Numbered from the stretch's first letter, positions 45,217 through 55,271 are shown. The stretch: 64,000 bases of DNA from Roseomonas fluvialis (GCF_022846615.1 NZ_AP025637.1:868001-932000); one strand, 5' to 3'. A program made the numbers and translations. Notes: generated by a model from the letters alone, not told the origin.

Positions 45217-45927
45217 TCAGTCCGCCGCAACCTCCACCATCACCAGTTCCGCGTCGTCGGTCGCCGTGATGGCGAATTCGCGTTCGTCGCGGATGGCGAT
45301 GCCGTCGCGTGCGGCCGCTGCCACGCCGTTCACCGTGACCGCGCCGCGCGCCGCCACCAGGTAGGCCGCGCGGCCTTCGCCCAGCGGCTGCACCAGCGTC
45401 TGCCCCTTCTTCAGTGTGGTCGCGAGCACCGCCCCGTCCACGTTGATCGGCAGCGCGCCGTTGCCCGCATCCTGCGGCCGGCCGGAGGCGAGCACGTCAA
45501 AGCCGGCCTCGCGCTTTTCCTTGGGGAACTGCTTCGCCCCCCAGGACGGCTTCGCACCGCGCTTGTCGGGCACGATCCAGATCTGGAACAGCGTCGTCTT
45601 GCCGGGTTCGAGGTTGTATTCCGCGTGCACCACGCCGGTGCCGGCACTCATCACCTGGACGTCGCCGGCCTCGGTGCGGCCTTCGTTGCCCATGTTGTCC
45701 TTGTGGGTGATGGCCCCCTCGCGGACATAGGTGATGATCTCCATGTCGCGGTGCGGGTGGGGGTCGAAGCCGGTGCCTGGCGCGATTTCGTCGTCGTTCC
45801 AGACGCGCAGCTTGCCCCAGGCCATGCGCTGCGGGTCCATGTAGTGGCCGAAGGAGAAATGGTGGTTGGCGTCGAGCCAGCCGAACTTCGCCTTGCCGAG
45901 GCTGCTGAAGGGTCGCACGTCGATCAT
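45217..45927 (-). CDS. Pirin family protein
   Basis: 236 aa bicupin. The N-terminal cupin metal site is GFDPHPHRDMEIITYVREG with MSAGTGVVHAEYN (His, His, His, Glu). Pirin-specific text: GWLDANHHFSFGHYMDPQRMAWGKLRVWNDD and LFQIWIVPDKRGAKPSWGAKQF. The C-terminal cupin carries EVAAD at the end. Bacterial pirins include quercetin dioxygenases and redox-responsive proteins; role here unknown. The start at 45927 was chosen for the conserved MIDVRPF. Confidence 0.93.
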   Translation of the reverse strand: MIDVRPFSSLGKAKFGWLDANHHFSFGHYMDPQRMAWGKLRVWNDDEIAPGTGFDPHPHRDMEIITYVREGAITHKDNMGNEGRTEAGDVQVMSAGTGVVHAEYNLEPGKTTLFQIWIVPDKRGAKPSWGAKQFPKEKREAGFDVLASGRPQDAGNGALPINVDGAVLATTLKKGQTLVQPLGEGRAAYLVAARGAVTVNGVAAAARDGIAIRDEREFAITATDDAELVMVEVAAD

Positions 45928-46048
45928 GGTGCCTTGCTCCGTCTGCGGCGCGGGGTGCCGCGCCAGTTGCAGCGGGAGATAGGCCCGCGGGGCGGGCGCC
46001 GCCACGCGGCGGCCCTGATCGCGCCCATTCAGGCGCGTGATGATGCGC

Positions 46049-46100
46049 CTAGAGCAGATCCCGATCAGGTGGAATCATCTGGTCGGGTGAAGATGCTCGT
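46049..46100. repeat. Two-module intergenic repeat, module 2 (copy B)
   Basis: CTAGAGCAGATCCCGATCAG, then GTGGAATCATCTGGTCGGGT, then GAAGATGCTCGT. Nearly the reverse complement of the sequence at 23889-23941. It lies between the pirin gene (divergent start 45927) and the uspA-like stop (46153). Confidence 0.7.
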
Positions 46101-46112
46101 CAAAACAACGGG

Positions 46113-46150
46113 CCGGAGGCGTTGCAGCGAGCCCAAGCGAGCGGAAATGG
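46113..46150. repeat. Two-module intergenic repeat, module 1 (copy B)
   Basis: GGAGGCGTTGCAGCGAGCCC then AAGCGAGCGGAAATGG. Its inverse resembles the hairpin at 23679-23714 (TTTCCG-TCGCT-GGCTCGC-AACG). Only 12 bp separate it from module 2 here, against ~175 bp in copy A. It abuts the stop codon of the universal stress gene and may act as its terminator. Confidence 0.55.
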
Positions 46151-46152
46151 CT

Positions 46153-47031
46153 TCAGCGGCACATCATCACGGGAATTTCGGCATTCTCCAGCACGTGCCG
46201 CGTCACCCCGCCCAGGATCAGCTGGCGCAGGCGCGAATGTGAATACGCGCCCATGGTCAGCAGATCGGCGCCGAAGTCGCGCGTCGCGCCCAGCAGCCCC
46301 GCACCCACTTCGCGCGTGACCGGCTTGAAGGGGGTGATCTCGGCCTGGATGCCGTGCCAGCGCAGATAGGCCTGGATGCCCTCCGCCTTCGGCCCGCGCC
46401 GCTGGTATTCGTCCGACGCCAGGATGCGCACGGCGGAGGCCTTGTGCAGCCAGGGCAGCGCCGCGGCGACGGCGGCCGCGCTCTCGGCCGTGCCGTTCCA
46501 GGCCACGCAGACCCGCGTGCCGATGTCGGCGGGTGCCACGCGCGGGGCGATCAGCACCGGCCGGCCGGAATCGAACAGGATGGCGTGCAGCGCATCGCTG
46601 CTCGACACGTCCTCGCCTGCCTCCGGGTGCGGCACCACCGCCATGTCGTAAAGGCGCGACTGCTGCGCGACCACGTCCTCCTCCCGACCCGGGATGGATT
46701 CGAAGGACAGCGTCGGGCCCTCGGTCTTGGCCGCGGTGTCGGGATTGTCGGCCAGCGTCACGCCGCCCAGGCCCGCGGTGAAGCGGTCGAACAGCGCCTT
46801 CACGCGATCGGCACGCTCGCCGCTCTCGCGTTCGGTGGCGGCCATCATCTCCTCGATCATCGCCCCCGACAGGCCCTCGCCGGCCAGGGGTGCGACATCG
46901 CGCGCATCGACGCGCACATGCAGGCAATGCACATGGGCACCCCAGGCGCGCGCGGCGATCAGCGCAGTGGCCAGCGCCGCCTCACCCGAGGCGGTTCCGG
47001 TCAGCGGCAGCAGCAGGCGGCGATAGGCCAT
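46153..47031 (-). CDS. Universal stress protein, tandem USP domains
   Basis: 292 aa. N-terminal USP fold (RRLLLPLTGTASGEAALATALIAARAWG, HCLHVRVDARDV) and a second copy (RVCVAWNGTAESAAAVAAALPWLHKA) ending in the nucleotide-binding motif ADLLTMGAYSHSRLRQLILGGVTRHVLENA, with G-x2-G-x9-G-type spacing in the second domain only. The ATG at 47031 follows GGGGAG. Stress-linked, probably ATP-binding. Single gene flanked by a repeat element. Confidence 0.93.
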   Translation of the reverse strand: MAYRRLLLPLTGTASGEAALATALIAARAWGAHVHCLHVRVDARDVAPLAGEGLSGAMIEEMMAATERESGERADRVKALFDRFTAGLGGVTLADNPDTAAKTEGPTLSFESIPGREEDVVAQQSRLYDMAVVPHPEAGEDVSSSDALHAILFDSGRPVLIAPRVAPADIGTRVCVAWNGTAESAAAVAAALPWLHKASAVRILASDEYQRRGPKAEGIQAYLRWHGIQAEITPFKPVTREVGAGLLGATRDFGADLLTMGAYSHSRLRQLILGGVTRHVLENAEIPVMMCR

Positions 47032-47100
47032 GGTTCCAGTCTCCCCAACCGTGGTTCGTTGGTCGTTGCTTCCCTGCAGTGCCGGAGCCTAGCACAGGAA

Positions 47101-48567
47101 TCACGCATCCTTGCCAAGGGCGGCGCGCGCGGCGCCCTCGCCGTCGTGCGTCACGTCGATCCGCTGCCAGTCGATGCGGCCCGGATCGGCGGCGGCGGCG
47201 CGCAGCAACACCGCCTCGTCGGCGTCCGAGGCATCGTCGCGCCGCGCCGCGATGCGCGTGCGCAGCACCTCGAGCGGCGCCTGCAGCCACAGCCCGTCGA
47301 AGCGCAGGCCGGCCGCGTGCGCAAGCGCCGCCGCGCGGGTGCGGATCGTGGGGTCGAGAAACACCGCGTCCAGCAGCACTGCCTGGCCGCCTGCCAGCGC
47401 CGCGACGGCCATGTCGAAGACCTCCTCGTGCACCGCCGCGCTGACCGCCGGTGCATAGGCCTCGGGCGGCAGCCGTTGCTCGGGTGCGACGCCGAAGCGC
47501 CGCTTGCGGGCTTCGTCCGTGCGCAGCACCAGCGCGCCCGGGCAGCGGCCCAGCGCCGGCGCCAGCGCGCGCGCCAGCGTCGACTTGCCCGTCCCCTGCA
47601 ACCCGCCGATCGCGACCAGGCGGGGCGCGGCGGGCGAAAGATGCGCCTCAGCCGCCGCCAACAGCGCCGCGCCGTCGCGCTGCCGCGTCGCCTCCACATG
47701 CGCGCGGATCATCGCGCGCAGCGACAGCCACAGCGGCAGCCCCGCCACCAGCCCGGCATCGCCGGTGCGGGCCACGTAGCGGTTCAGCACGCGGTTCGCC
47801 GCGTCGCGCCCGACGCGCGCATCCAGGTCCATCAGCAGGAAGGCCAGGTCGTAGCCGACATCGATGCGCGCCAGCGCCTCGTCGAATTCCAGCGCGTCGA
47901 ACAGCACCGGACGGCCCGCGCGCAGGCACAGGTTGCCCAGATGCAGGTCGCCATGCCCGCGCCGCACGAAGCCCGCCGCCGCGCGCGCCGCCAGCACGGG
48001 GGCGATGCGCGCCAATTCGCGCCGCGCCGCGCCCGCCCAGGCCTCCACGCGCGCCGCGTCCAGGCCCGCGCGCCGCGCCGCGGGGATATTGCCTTCCAGA
48101 ATGCGTGACAGCGCCGCCGGCGCATCCACCGCCGCACGTTCGGCCGCGCCGTGCATCGCCGCCACCGCGTCCGCCGCGGCATCGAGCAGCGCGGGCGCCA
48201 GCCCCCCGCGCGCCGCCACGGCATCGAGGAAATCCGCGGGCGGCACCGGGTCCATCCGCAGCACCCAGTCCACCGCCGGTCCATCGCCACCGATCCGCAG
48301 CGCGCCGTCATCCCCGCGCGTGATGGCCACCACGTCGCGGTACAGCCCGGGCGCCTGCGGCGCGTTCAGCGCGAGTTCGCGCCGGCAGAAGCGCTCGCGG
48401 TCGTCGACTGCCGAAAAATCCAAAAAGCCCAGCGCCACCGCCTTCTTGAGCTTCCATGCGGTATCGCGCCCGACGAATACCGCCGAGATATGCGTCTCCA
48501 CCGGCGCGGCGCCGGACAGCCGCGCCAGCAGCGTGGCCGCCTCCGCCTGCGCCGGCGGGATGCTCAC
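47101..48567 (-). CDS. Aminoglycoside-phosphotransferase-like kinase fused to P-loop ATPase
   Basis: 488 aa bifunctional-looking protein. The N-terminal half (~1-310) is an APH-like kinase: [25 protein letters not shown], catalytic loop [15 protein letters not shown] and metal-binding [25 protein letters not shown]. The C-terminal half (~325-488) is an AAA/zeta-toxin-like P-loop kinase: [51 protein letters not shown]. This fusion is widespread in proteobacteria and its substrate is unknown; antibiotic resistance should not be inferred. Coupled to pdxH upstream by a 4-nt overlap. Confidence 0.9.
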   Translation of the reverse strand: MSIPPAQAEAATLLARLSGAAPVETHISAVFVGRDTAWKLKKAVALGFLDFSAVDDRERFCRRELALNAPQAPGLYRDVVAITRGDDGALRIGGDGPAVDWVLRMDPVPPADFLDAVAARGGLAPALLDAAADAVAAMHGAAERAAVDAPAALSRILEGNIPAARRAGLDAARVEAWAGAARRELARIAPVLAARAAAGFVRRGHGDLHLGNLCLRAGRPVLFDALEFDEALARIDVGYDLAFLLMDLDARVGRDAANRVLNRYVARTGDAGLVAGLPLWLSLRAMIRAHVEATRQRDGAALLAAAEAHLSPAAPRLVAIGGLQGTGKSTLARALAPALGRCPGALVLRTDEARKRRFGVAPEQRLPPEAYAPAVSAAVHEEVFDMAVAALAGGQAVLLDAVFLDPTIRTRAAALAHAAGLRFDGLWLQAPLEVLRTRIAARRDDASDADEAVLLRAAAADPGRIDWQRIDVTHDGEGAARAALGKDA

Positions 48568-49157
48568 GGATATAGCGTCTCGATCCGCCAGCCCGCGCCG
48601 TCACGATGGAACACGCGCCGTTCGTGCAGGCGGAAGGGCATGTCGCGCCACAGCTCGATGCGCTGCGGCAGGACTCGGAAGCCCGACCAGAAGGGCGGGC
48701 GCGGGATCTCGCCGATCGCGTACTTCAGCCCGTATTCCGCCACCGCCTTCTCGAGCGCGAAGCGGCTCTCCAGCGGGCGCGACTGCTTCGACGCCCAGGC
48801 CCCCAGCCGCGAGGTGCGTGCGCGGGAGGCATAATAGGCATCCGCCTCGGCCTCGCTCACCGGCTCGACCGCGCCTTCAACGCGCACCGACCGCGCCAGC
48901 GTCTTCCAGTGGAAGCACAGCGCGGCGTTGGGGTTGGCCGCCAACTCCCCGCCCTTGCGGCTTTCCAGGTTGGTGTAGAACACGAAGCCGCGTGGATCGA
49001 CGCCCTTCAGCAGCACCATCCGCGCGGAGGGCATGCCATCCGGCGTGCAGGTGGCCAGGCACACCGCGTTCGGGTCGTTGGGTTCGCTGGCGGCGGCCTC
49101 GGCCATCCAGGCCTCGAAGATCGCGATCGGGTCGTCGGTGGTGGCGATGCCGTCCAT
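48564..49157 (-). CDS. pdxH: Pyridoxamine 5'-phosphate oxidase
   Basis: 197 aa, FMN enzyme making pyridoxal 5'-phosphate. Motifs: [104 protein letters not shown] and the terminal [22 protein letters not shown]. All are diagnostic for PdxH. The start follows GGAGCACCGAC. Divergent from fabI, with ~195 bp between. Confidence 0.97.
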   Translation of the reverse strand: MDGIATTDDPIAIFEAWMAEAAASEPNDPNAVCLATCTPDGMPSARMVLLKGVDPRGFVFYTNLESRKGGELAANPNAALCFHWKTLARSVRVEGAVEPVSEAEADAYYASRARTSRLGAWASKQSRPLESRFALEKAVAEYGLKYAIGEIPRPPFWSGFRVLPQRIELWRDMPFRLHERRVFHRDGAGWRIETLYP

Positions 49158-49351
49158 GTCGGTGCTCCTTGCCCCTGCCTGTATCGGGCCGCGGCGCGAT
49201 GGGGCAAGGGGCGGCGCCCGGGCGGAGTCGCGCGGAACAGTCGCGCCGGCGGCGCGCGGCGGGAAGTGACGGGGGCGGAACTCTCTTGCCCCGCACCCTT
49301 CGCCATGGCACCACCGCCGCCTCCCCAACCATCCGGACGGGCCCCGACCGC

Positions 49352-50194
49352 ATGAACGACGCCACGCCAGAGCCCCGGATCGCGACCGGCACCCTCATGC
49401 AGGGCAAGCGCGGGCTGGTCATGGGCGTGGCGAACGACCGGTCGATCGCCTGGGGCATTGCCCGCGCCGTGGCCGCCCAGGGGGCCGAGGTCGCCTTCAC
49501 CTACCAGGGCGAGGCGCTCGAGAAGCGCGTGAAGCCGCTGGCCGAGAGCATCGGCTCCTCCCTGGTGCTGCCCTGCGACGTGGGCGACGACGCCAGCATG
49601 GACGCCGCCTTCGACGCCGTTGCGAAGGCCTGGGGCAGGATCGACTTCCTGGTGCATGCCATCGGCTATGCCGACAAGCAGTTCCTGCGCGGGCGCTACC
49701 TGGACACACCGCGCAGCGCCTTCCTGCAGGCGATGGACATTTCCTGCTTCTCCTTCGTGGCGGTCGGCCAGCGCGCCGCGGCCCTCATGTCCACCGGCGG
49801 ATCGCTGCTGACGCTGTCCTACCTGGGCGCCGAGCGCGTCACGCCCCACTACAACGTGATGGGCGTGGCCAAGGCGGCGCTGGAAGCCAGTGTGCGCTAC
49901 ATGGCGACCGACCTGGGCGAGCGCGGCATCCGCGTGAACGCCATCTCCGCCGGCCCGATCAAGACCCTGGCGGCCAGCGGCATCGGCGACTTCCGCTACA
50001 TCCTGCGCTGGAACCAGTACAATGCGCCGCTGCGCCGCAACGTCACCATCGAGGATGTCGGCGGGTCGGGGCTGTATCTGCTGTCCGACCTGTCCTCGGG
50101 CGTGACCGGGGAGGTGCACCACGTCGACAGCGGCTACCACGTGGTCGGCATGAAGAACCCCGATGCGCCGGACATCACGGTGGAGAAGGGCTGA
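49352..50194 (+). CDS. fabI: Enoyl-[acyl-carrier-protein] reductase FabI
   Basis: 280 aa SDR. NAD-binding [20 protein letters not shown] is typical of FabI. The catalytic Tyr/Lys pair is in [19 protein letters not shown] (Y-x6-K), with a second Tyr in [11 protein letters not shown]. Other segments are FVHAIGYAD-like [18 protein letters not shown] and [18 protein letters not shown]. Last step of fatty-acid elongation, the target of triclosan-type inhibitors. It begins [20 protein letters not shown], a slightly extended N-terminus. Confidence 0.97.
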   Translation: MNDATPEPRIATGTLMQGKRGLVMGVANDRSIAWGIARAVAAQGAEVAFTYQGEALEKRVKPLAESIGSSLVLPCDVGDDASMDAAFDAVAKAWGRIDFLVHAIGYADKQFLRGRYLDTPRSAFLQAMDISCFSFVAVGQRAAALMSTGGSLLTLSYLGAERVTPHYNVMGVAKAALEASVRYMATDLGERGIRVNAISAGPIKTLAASGIGDFRYILRWNQYNAPLRRNVTIEDVGGSGLYLLSDLSSGVTGEVHHVDSGYHVVGMKNPDAPDITVEKG

Positions 50195-50206
50195 GCCGCC
50201 CGCGCC

Positions 50207-50815
50207 ATGCTGTTTCGCCGCGCCGTGCTGGAAGGCATCGCGGCAGGGCGCATCACCCTGGCCTTCCGGCGCGCGACCCGGCCGCCGGCCCGGCCCGGCG
50301 GCACGCTGCTGACGCCGGTCGGGCAACTGGCATTCGACGCGGTCGCGACGGTCGACCCGGCCAGCCTGACCGCCCGGGACGCGCAACAGGCCGGCTTTCC
50401 TGACCTGGCGGCTCTGCGCGCAGCCCTCGCGCGCGGCGAGGGCGCGGTCCACCGCGTCGTGCTGCGCCTCGCCGGCCCCGACCCGCGCATCGCCCTGCGG
50501 GCGCAGGCCGGGCTTTCGGCCGCCGAGGCCGATGCGCTGCGCCAGCGGCTCGGCCGCATTGACCGGGCCAGCCCGCAGGGCGCCTGGACGCGGCGCGCGA
50601 TCGAGGCCATCGCCGCCGCGCCGGGCCGGCGCGCCGGTGACCTCGCCGCCGGCCTCGGGTTCGAAACCGCGGTGTTCAAGACCCGCGTGCGGCAGCTGAA
50701 GGCGCTCGGCCTGACCGAGAGCCTCGAGACCGGCTATCGGCTGTCGCCGCGCGGCCAGGCGCTGCTGACGCTGCTACGCCAGGCGCCGATTGAGACGGCC
50801 ACGGTTCCGGGCTAA
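50207..50815 (+). CDS. ASCH/PUA-like plus winged-helix protein of unknown function
   Basis: 202 aa. N-terminal ~110 residues look like an ASCH fold: MLFRRAVLEGIAAGRITLAF (the I..G.it..fR start), then a small barrel (GTLLTPVGQLAFDAVATVDP). The C-terminal ~80 residues form a winged helix (WTRRAIEAIAAAPGRRAGDLAAGLGFETAVFKTRVRQLKALGL, then YRLSPRGQALL). Such ASCH-wHTH proteins are common and uncharacterised; RNA or DNA binding is plausible. 12 bp after fabI, so probably co-transcribed. Confidence 0.75.
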   Translation: MLFRRAVLEGIAAGRITLAFRRATRPPARPGGTLLTPVGQLAFDAVATVDPASLTARDAQQAGFPDLAALRAALARGEGAVHRVVLRLAGPDPRIALRAQAGLSAAEADALRQRLGRIDRASPQGAWTRRAIEAIAAAPGRRAGDLAAGLGFETAVFKTRVRQLKALGLTESLETGYRLSPRGQALLTLLRQAPIETATVPG

Positions 50816-50824
50816 TCCTGGGCC

Positions 50825-51214
50825 ATGCCCACGATGATCCGCCGTTTCCTTCCGGCCGTCGCGCTTGCCGTCGTCGCGGCGCTGCCGGCGGCCCCGCCGG
50901 CCCAGGCCCAGATGGAGGACGCCCGCTGCTGGACGGCGGTGCGCGTGACCGGTCCCGACGCGATGCGCGTGAGCGAGCACGAGGCCGAACAGCGCCTGCG
51001 CCTGCGCTGCCGCGCCGGGGATGCGCTGGTCTTCCTGACCGACACCGGCCAGCCTGGCGGGTCTGCCGTCGCGCGCTACTGCGATATGGCCCGCCCCTTC
51101 CTGGTCGAGCGGGTAGACGAGGTGCAGCCGCTCGACGCCGACCCGAACGCACCGCGCACCACCATCACGATGGTGACCTGCACCTTTCGCGGCGGGCCGC
51201 GGACGGACCGGTAG
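50825..51214 (+). CDS. Small exported protein with four cysteines
   Basis: 129 aa. Signal peptide RRFLPAVALAVVAALPAAPP, predicted cleavage after AQAQ. The mature ~100 residues contain four cysteines (DARCWTAV, LRLRCRAG, ARYCDMARP, MVTCTFRG), which could form two disulfides in the periplasm. No family recognised. 9 bp after the ASCH-HTH gene. Confidence 0.75.
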   Translation: MPTMIRRFLPAVALAVVAALPAAPPAQAQMEDARCWTAVRVTGPDAMRVSEHEAEQRLRLRCRAGDALVFLTDTGQPGGSAVARYCDMARPFLVERVDEVQPLDADPNAPRTTITMVTCTFRGGPRTDR

Positions 51215-51221
51215 CGCGCCG

Positions 51222-51251
51222 CCGGCGCGCCCCCCCGACCGGGCGCGCCGG
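51222..51251. terminator. GC-rich hairpin between convergent genes
   Basis: CCGGCGCGCCC and GGGCGCGCCGG are perfect 11-bp complements around the 8-nt loop CCCCGACC. It lies between the exported-protein gene and the convergent DUF1772-like gene. It lacks a T-run but is placed to end both transcripts. Confidence 0.5.
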
Positions 51252-51252
51252 T

Positions 51253-51684
51253 TCAGCCCAGCGACGCCGCCACGAACAGCAACGTCGCGATCGCGCCCAG
51301 CGCGCTCCGCACCGCGTGCAGCATGCCCCAGCGTCGAATAAGCGCGCGGCTCTCGGCCCCGGCTGACTCCGGCGCGATGGCCTGCAGGCGATGGTTGGTC
51401 GGCATGATGCCGAGCAGCGTGAAGGGCCAGTTCGCCAGCAGCACCGCCGCACCGATGCCCCAGGCCACGCCGCCGGACTGCCACCAGGCCAGCATGCCCA
51501 GCACGCCGCCCACCACCGCCAGCGTGGCCTGCATGGCGAAGCCCCGCTTGTAGGCCGGCTTCCACTGCGCCAGCAGCGCCTGGTCATCCAGCATCAGCCG
51601 GGCCGGCTGCTCGGCCAGGTTGATGTAGATGGCCGCCCCGCCGAAGGCCGCCGCGGCAACCAGCGCCAATTGTCCCGCGAGCAT
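51253..51684 (-). CDS. DUF1772-like membrane protein
   Basis: 143 aa, four predicted helices (LALVAAAAFGGAAIYINLAE, ATLAVVGGVLGMLAWWQSG, WGIGAAVLLANWPFTLLGI, ALGAIATLLFVAASLG). Conserved LAEQPARLML and FTLLGIMPTNHRLQAI recall DUF1772/anthrone-oxygenase-like proteins. The start at 51684 is preferred over 51720 because GGGGG precedes it and the first helix begins there. Function unknown. Divergent from aroC. Confidence 0.8.
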   Translation of the reverse strand: MLAGQLALVAAAAFGGAAIYINLAEQPARLMLDDQALLAQWKPAYKRGFAMQATLAVVGGVLGMLAWWQSGGVAWGIGAAVLLANWPFTLLGIMPTNHRLQAIAPESAGAESRALIRRWGMLHAVRSALGAIATLLFVAASLG

Positions 51685-51737
51685 GACATCCCCCGCCCGT
51701 TGAGGCTCCCGCCGCGACACGCTAAGGGCCAGGGGAC

Positions 51738-52844
51738 ATGTCCCACAACACCTTCGGCCACCTGTTCCGCGTCACCACCTGGGGCGAATCCCACGGCCCG
51801 GCCATCGGCGCCGTGGTCGATGGCGTGCCGCCGCGCATCGCGCTGACCGAGGCCGATATCCAGCCCTTCCTGGACCGTCGCCGCCCCGGCCAGTCGAAAT
51901 TCGTCACGCAGCGCCAGGAAGCCGACGAGGTGCGCATCCTCTCGGGCGTGATGGACGGGCTGACCACCGGCACGCCCATCGCGCTGCACATCGAGAACAC
52001 CGACCAGCGATCCAAGGACTATTCCGAGATCGCCGAGCGCTTCCGCCCCGGCCATGCCGACATCACCTACGAACTGAAATACGGCATCCGCGACTATCGC
52101 GGCGGTGGGCGTTCCAGCGCGCGCGAGACCGCGATGCGCGTGGCCGCCGGTGCCATCGCGCGCAAGGTGCTCGGCCCCGATGTGCGCGTGCGCGGGGCGT
52201 TGGTCGCGATGGGCGGGGATTGGGTGGACCCCGCCGCCTGGGACTGGGCGGCGGTGGACGAAAACGCCTTCTTCTGCCCCGACCGCGCCGCCGCGGCACG
52301 CTGGGAGGACCGGCTGCTGGCGCTGCGCAAATCCGGCGATTCCGTGGGCGCGGTGATCGAGGTGGTGGCGGACGGCCTGCCCCCCGGGCTCGGCGCGCCG
52401 ATCTACGGCAAGCTCGATGCCGACATCGCCGCCGCGCTGATGTCCATCAACGCCGTGAAGGGCGTCGAGATCGGCGATGGCTTCGGCGCCGCCAGCCTGA
52501 CCGGCAGCGACAATGCTGACGAGATGCGCATGAATCCCGACGGCACCGTGGCCTTCGGGTCGAACCGCGCGGGCGGCATCCTGGGCGGCATCAGCACCGG
52601 CCAGCCGGTGGTGGCGCGCTTCGCGGTGAAGCCGACCAGTTCGATCCTGACGCCGCGCGCCTCGGTGGACCGCCAGGGGCGGGAGGTCGAGGTGCTGACC
52701 AAGGGCCGCCACGACCCCTGCGTGGGCATCCGCGCGGTGCCGGTGGGTGAGGCGATGCTGGCCTGTGTCCTGGCCGACCACCTGCTGCGGCACCGGGCGC
52801 AGAATCCGGATGCGCCCATGGTGGCGCGGCTGCCGCGGAACTGA
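51738..52844 (+). CDS. aroC: Chorismate synthase
   Basis: 368 aa. All AroC signatures are present: [130 protein letters not shown] and the terminal [18 protein letters not shown]. An FMN-dependent lyase making chorismate from EPSP. AGGGGAC precedes the ATG. Confidence 0.98.
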   Translation: MSHNTFGHLFRVTTWGESHGPAIGAVVDGVPPRIALTEADIQPFLDRRRPGQSKFVTQRQEADEVRILSGVMDGLTTGTPIALHIENTDQRSKDYSEIAERFRPGHADITYELKYGIRDYRGGGRSSARETAMRVAAGAIARKVLGPDVRVRGALVAMGGDWVDPAAWDWAAVDENAFFCPDRAAAARWEDRLLALRKSGDSVGAVIEVVADGLPPGLGAPIYGKLDADIAAALMSINAVKGVEIGDGFGAASLTGSDNADEMRMNPDGTVAFGSNRAGGILGGISTGQPVVARFAVKPTSSILTPRASVDRQGREVEVLTKGRHDPCVGIRAVPVGEAMLACVLADHLLRHRAQNPDAPMVARLPRN

Positions 52845-53144
52845 CCGAGCGACCGCGCGGGCCGTGACAATGGCCGCGTCCTGGTCCCCAGGCGGGTTGC
52901 GGCGCCGGATAAGGCTTGCATCGCGCCGGCCAGCATGCGAAATAATTCCTACCAACGACCCGGAGTTTGCGTGCCTCCTGGATGGCGGCCGGCTGTTCAC
53001 CGGGCATAGCCCGACCTACCCGTGATCTTGAGCGCCTTTGATGGCGGATTTCCCAGCCACCCTGCTGCGACCACACCGCTGAGCCCCGCGCAGCCCGAGG
53101 CGATTAAAGGTCCAAAGTCCTAAAGCCGTAAAGCGATGCCCGGC
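52845..53144. other. 300-bp intergenic region between convergent genes
   Basis: Between aroC and the convergent polyferredoxin gene. It is less GC-rich than its surroundings in 52930-53130. A short hairpin CCTGGTCCCCAGG sits near 52879. A 24-codon frame from about 52937 (MRNNSYQRPGV) lacks a ribosome site. No RNA gene or terminator with a T-run was seen. Confidence 0.5.
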
Positions 53145-55187
53145 CTACTCGTCCGCCTTCTTCGCCCGCTCCGCCTCGCGCAGATAATCTTCGGTCGTCT
53201 TCGTCACCGGCCGCGGCGCCCCGGCATAGGGGTCGAACCCGCCGCTCGTCGCCTCCGTGATCCTGCAATCATCGCACAGGTCCAGGATCGCGATGCGCGC
53301 CGGGTCGGCAAACATCCAGTGCGCGCTCAGCTTCGCCTTCACGCGCGCGATCGACGCCTTGGTGCCGAACAGTTTCGAACAGCGCGGGCAGGAAGCCGGT
53401 TCCTCCTGCTTCACCACGACCGGCGTCGCCGCGGCCGCGTCGAAGTTCAGCCGCGGCTCCAGCGTGATCACCTTCTCCGGGCAGGTCGCCGCGCACAGCC
53501 CGCACTGCACGCAGGCATCCTCGAGGAAGCGCAACTGCGGCGTCTCCGGGTTCGCCGAAAACGCCGAGGTCGGGCAGACGCTCGTGCAGGCGAGGCACAG
53601 CGTGCAGCCCGCGACATTCACCTGCGCCACGCCGAAGGGTGCGAGCGCGGGCAGCGCCACCGTCGCCGTCGCGGACCCCGCCGCCTCGCGCAGCGCGCGC
53701 AGCCCCTGCAGCGCCATCTCGCGCGGCGTGCCGATCGCCTGGTGCGTGGACGGCGCGAAGCCGAAGCCCGCGCGCGGCAGCGCGGCCAGCGCCTCGCCCA
53801 GCGTGAAGGGATCGTCGGTCTCGATCGTCGCGGCGGGCGCAACCGCATGGCCCAGCCCGAGCCCTGCCAGCGTGGCGTTCACCGTCTCGATGTTGCGCGC
53901 CAGGCCCTCCGCGCCGTGCCGCCCGCGCGCCGGCAGCAGCACGCGCACCGCGGAGGCACCCCAGGCGAAGGCGCCCGTCAGCAACGACAGATCGATCGCG
54001 GTCGGCTCGTTCACCCGCAATGGCAGCACGCGGGCCGGCAGCCCATCGCCGTGGCGCGACAGCGCATCGAGCATCGGTTCGCCCTGCGTGTCGTCGTGCA
54101 GCAGCAGCACCGGCGCCTCGCCGCCTGCGGCACGATAGGCCAGCAGCAGAGCGCGGATGCGCCGTGCCATCGCCGCCGGCGGCGGCAGCGTGTAGGTCGC
54201 CGCCCCGGTCGGGCAGACCGCCGCGCAGGCGCCGCAGCCCGCGCAGATCTCGGCGCTGATCACGACCTGGTCCTTCAACGTCCCGGTGCCCGGCGCGATG
54301 GCGCCGGTGGGGCACAGGTCGATGCAGCGCGTGCAGCCGTTGCGCTTGTTGCGGGCATGCGCGCACAGCCCGCCATCGAAGGCGATGAAGCGCGGCTTGT
54401 CGAACGTGCCGACCAGTTCGCCGGCAGCGACGATGGCGCGTTCCACCGCGGCGGCGTCCGCGGGGTCGGCGCGCAGGTAGCCCTGGCGGACCTCATGCGC
54501 GGGGAACAGCGGCGCGCCGCCGGTCAGGTCCAGCACGATGTCCGCGCGGCTGGTCGCGCCATCCTTGCCGGGGCCGAATTCATACTGCGCGCGGGAGGAA
54601 GGGCGCGGCATCGCCGCACCATCCACGGTGACCTCGAAGGCGCCGAGGTACCCGGTCGCGGCGCGCGCGCGCCCCTTCATCACCGGGAAGGGCGCGCTGC
54701 GCGGCGGCGTGACCGCTTCCGCGCCGGTCAGCAGCACCGTGAGGTCCAGCCGGTCGGCCAGGCGCGCCGCCACCTCCAGCGCCACGCCATCGCGCCCGAG
54801 CACCAGCGTGACGCCCTGGCTCTCCAGCGGCACCAGTGGCGTGGCAGGCATCGGTTCGGCGGCGGCAGCCAGCAGCGCGGCCATCTTGGGGCCGGCGGCG
54901 CGACCCTCGGCGGCCCAGCCGGCCTGCTCGCGGACGTTCACGAAGGTGGGTGCGGCGGCACCGGCCTCGGCCGCTTCCTGCGCGAACAGCGGCGCCTGGG
55001 CGGTGCAGGCGACGGTCACCGGCCGCCCGGTCGCGAGCGCCGCCATGAAGCGATCGAGCTGCGCCATGCAGAGCTGTTCGGCCGTGCGCAGTTCGGCGCC
55101 GCAGCCGCGCGCGATGGCGCGCTCGTCGAGGCGCATCGTGTCCTCGCAGCTGCACACCAGGGCGATGCGCCCATCCGTTCCGCTCAT
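53145..55187 (-). CDS. Polyferredoxin-type 4Fe-4S protein of the formate dehydrogenase locus
   Basis: 680 aa. Four classical [4Fe-4S] ligand sets: CTRCIDLCPTG (~283), CAGCGACAAVCPTG (~315), CTLCLACTSVCPTS (~527) and CVQCGLCAATCPEK (~557). Two extra CxxC pairs, CPRCSKLF (~599) and CDDCR (~638), follow. The N-terminal third begins RIALVCSCEDTMRLDE with CGAELRTAEQLCMAQ, recalling HdrA/CoxF-like electron-transfer proteins, and has a P(V/L)ESQGVTLVLGRDGVA Rossmann-like part. The start at 55187 was chosen because a conserved-looking N-terminus follows. Likely soluble electron carrier or cluster donor for formate dehydrogenase; role unproven. Divergent from the accessory operon. Confidence 0.85.
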   Translation of the reverse strand: MSGTDGRIALVCSCEDTMRLDERAIARGCGAELRTAEQLCMAQLDRFMAALATGRPVTVACTAQAPLFAQEAAEAGAAAPTFVNVREQAGWAAEGRAAGPKMAALLAAAAEPMPATPLVPLESQGVTLVLGRDGVALEVAARLADRLDLTVLLTGAEAVTPPRSAPFPVMKGRARAATGYLGAFEVTVDGAAMPRPSSRAQYEFGPGKDGATSRADIVLDLTGGAPLFPAHEVRQGYLRADPADAAAVERAIVAAGELVGTFDKPRFIAFDGGLCAHARNKRNGCTRCIDLCPTGAIAPGTGTLKDQVVISAEICAGCGACAAVCPTGAATYTLPPPAAMARRIRALLLAYRAAGGEAPVLLLHDDTQGEPMLDALSRHGDGLPARVLPLRVNEPTAIDLSLLTGAFAWGASAVRVLLPARGRHGAEGLARNIETVNATLAGLGLGHAVAPAATIETDDPFTLGEALAALPRAGFGFAPSTHQAIGTPREMALQGLRALREAAGSATATVALPALAPFGVAQVNVAGCTLCLACTSVCPTSAFSANPETPQLRFLEDACVQCGLCAATCPEKVITLEPRLNFDAAAATPVVVKQEEPASCPRCSKLFGTKASIARVKAKLSAHWMFADPARIAILDLCDDCRITEATSGGFDPYAGAPRPVTKTTEDYLREAERAKKADE

Positions 55188-55271
55188 GCCGCCTGGCCCC
55201 CCGACGCCCCCGTTTGGTGCTTCGGGGTCGGGCGCATATATGCCGGGTCGCACAATGATACGAGGGAGCGC

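Noticed and set aside
47101-48567. Aminoglycoside resistance gene
   Set aside because: Only the kinase fold is shared with APH enzymes. The fusion to a P-loop kinase is a common chromosomal family with unknown substrate.
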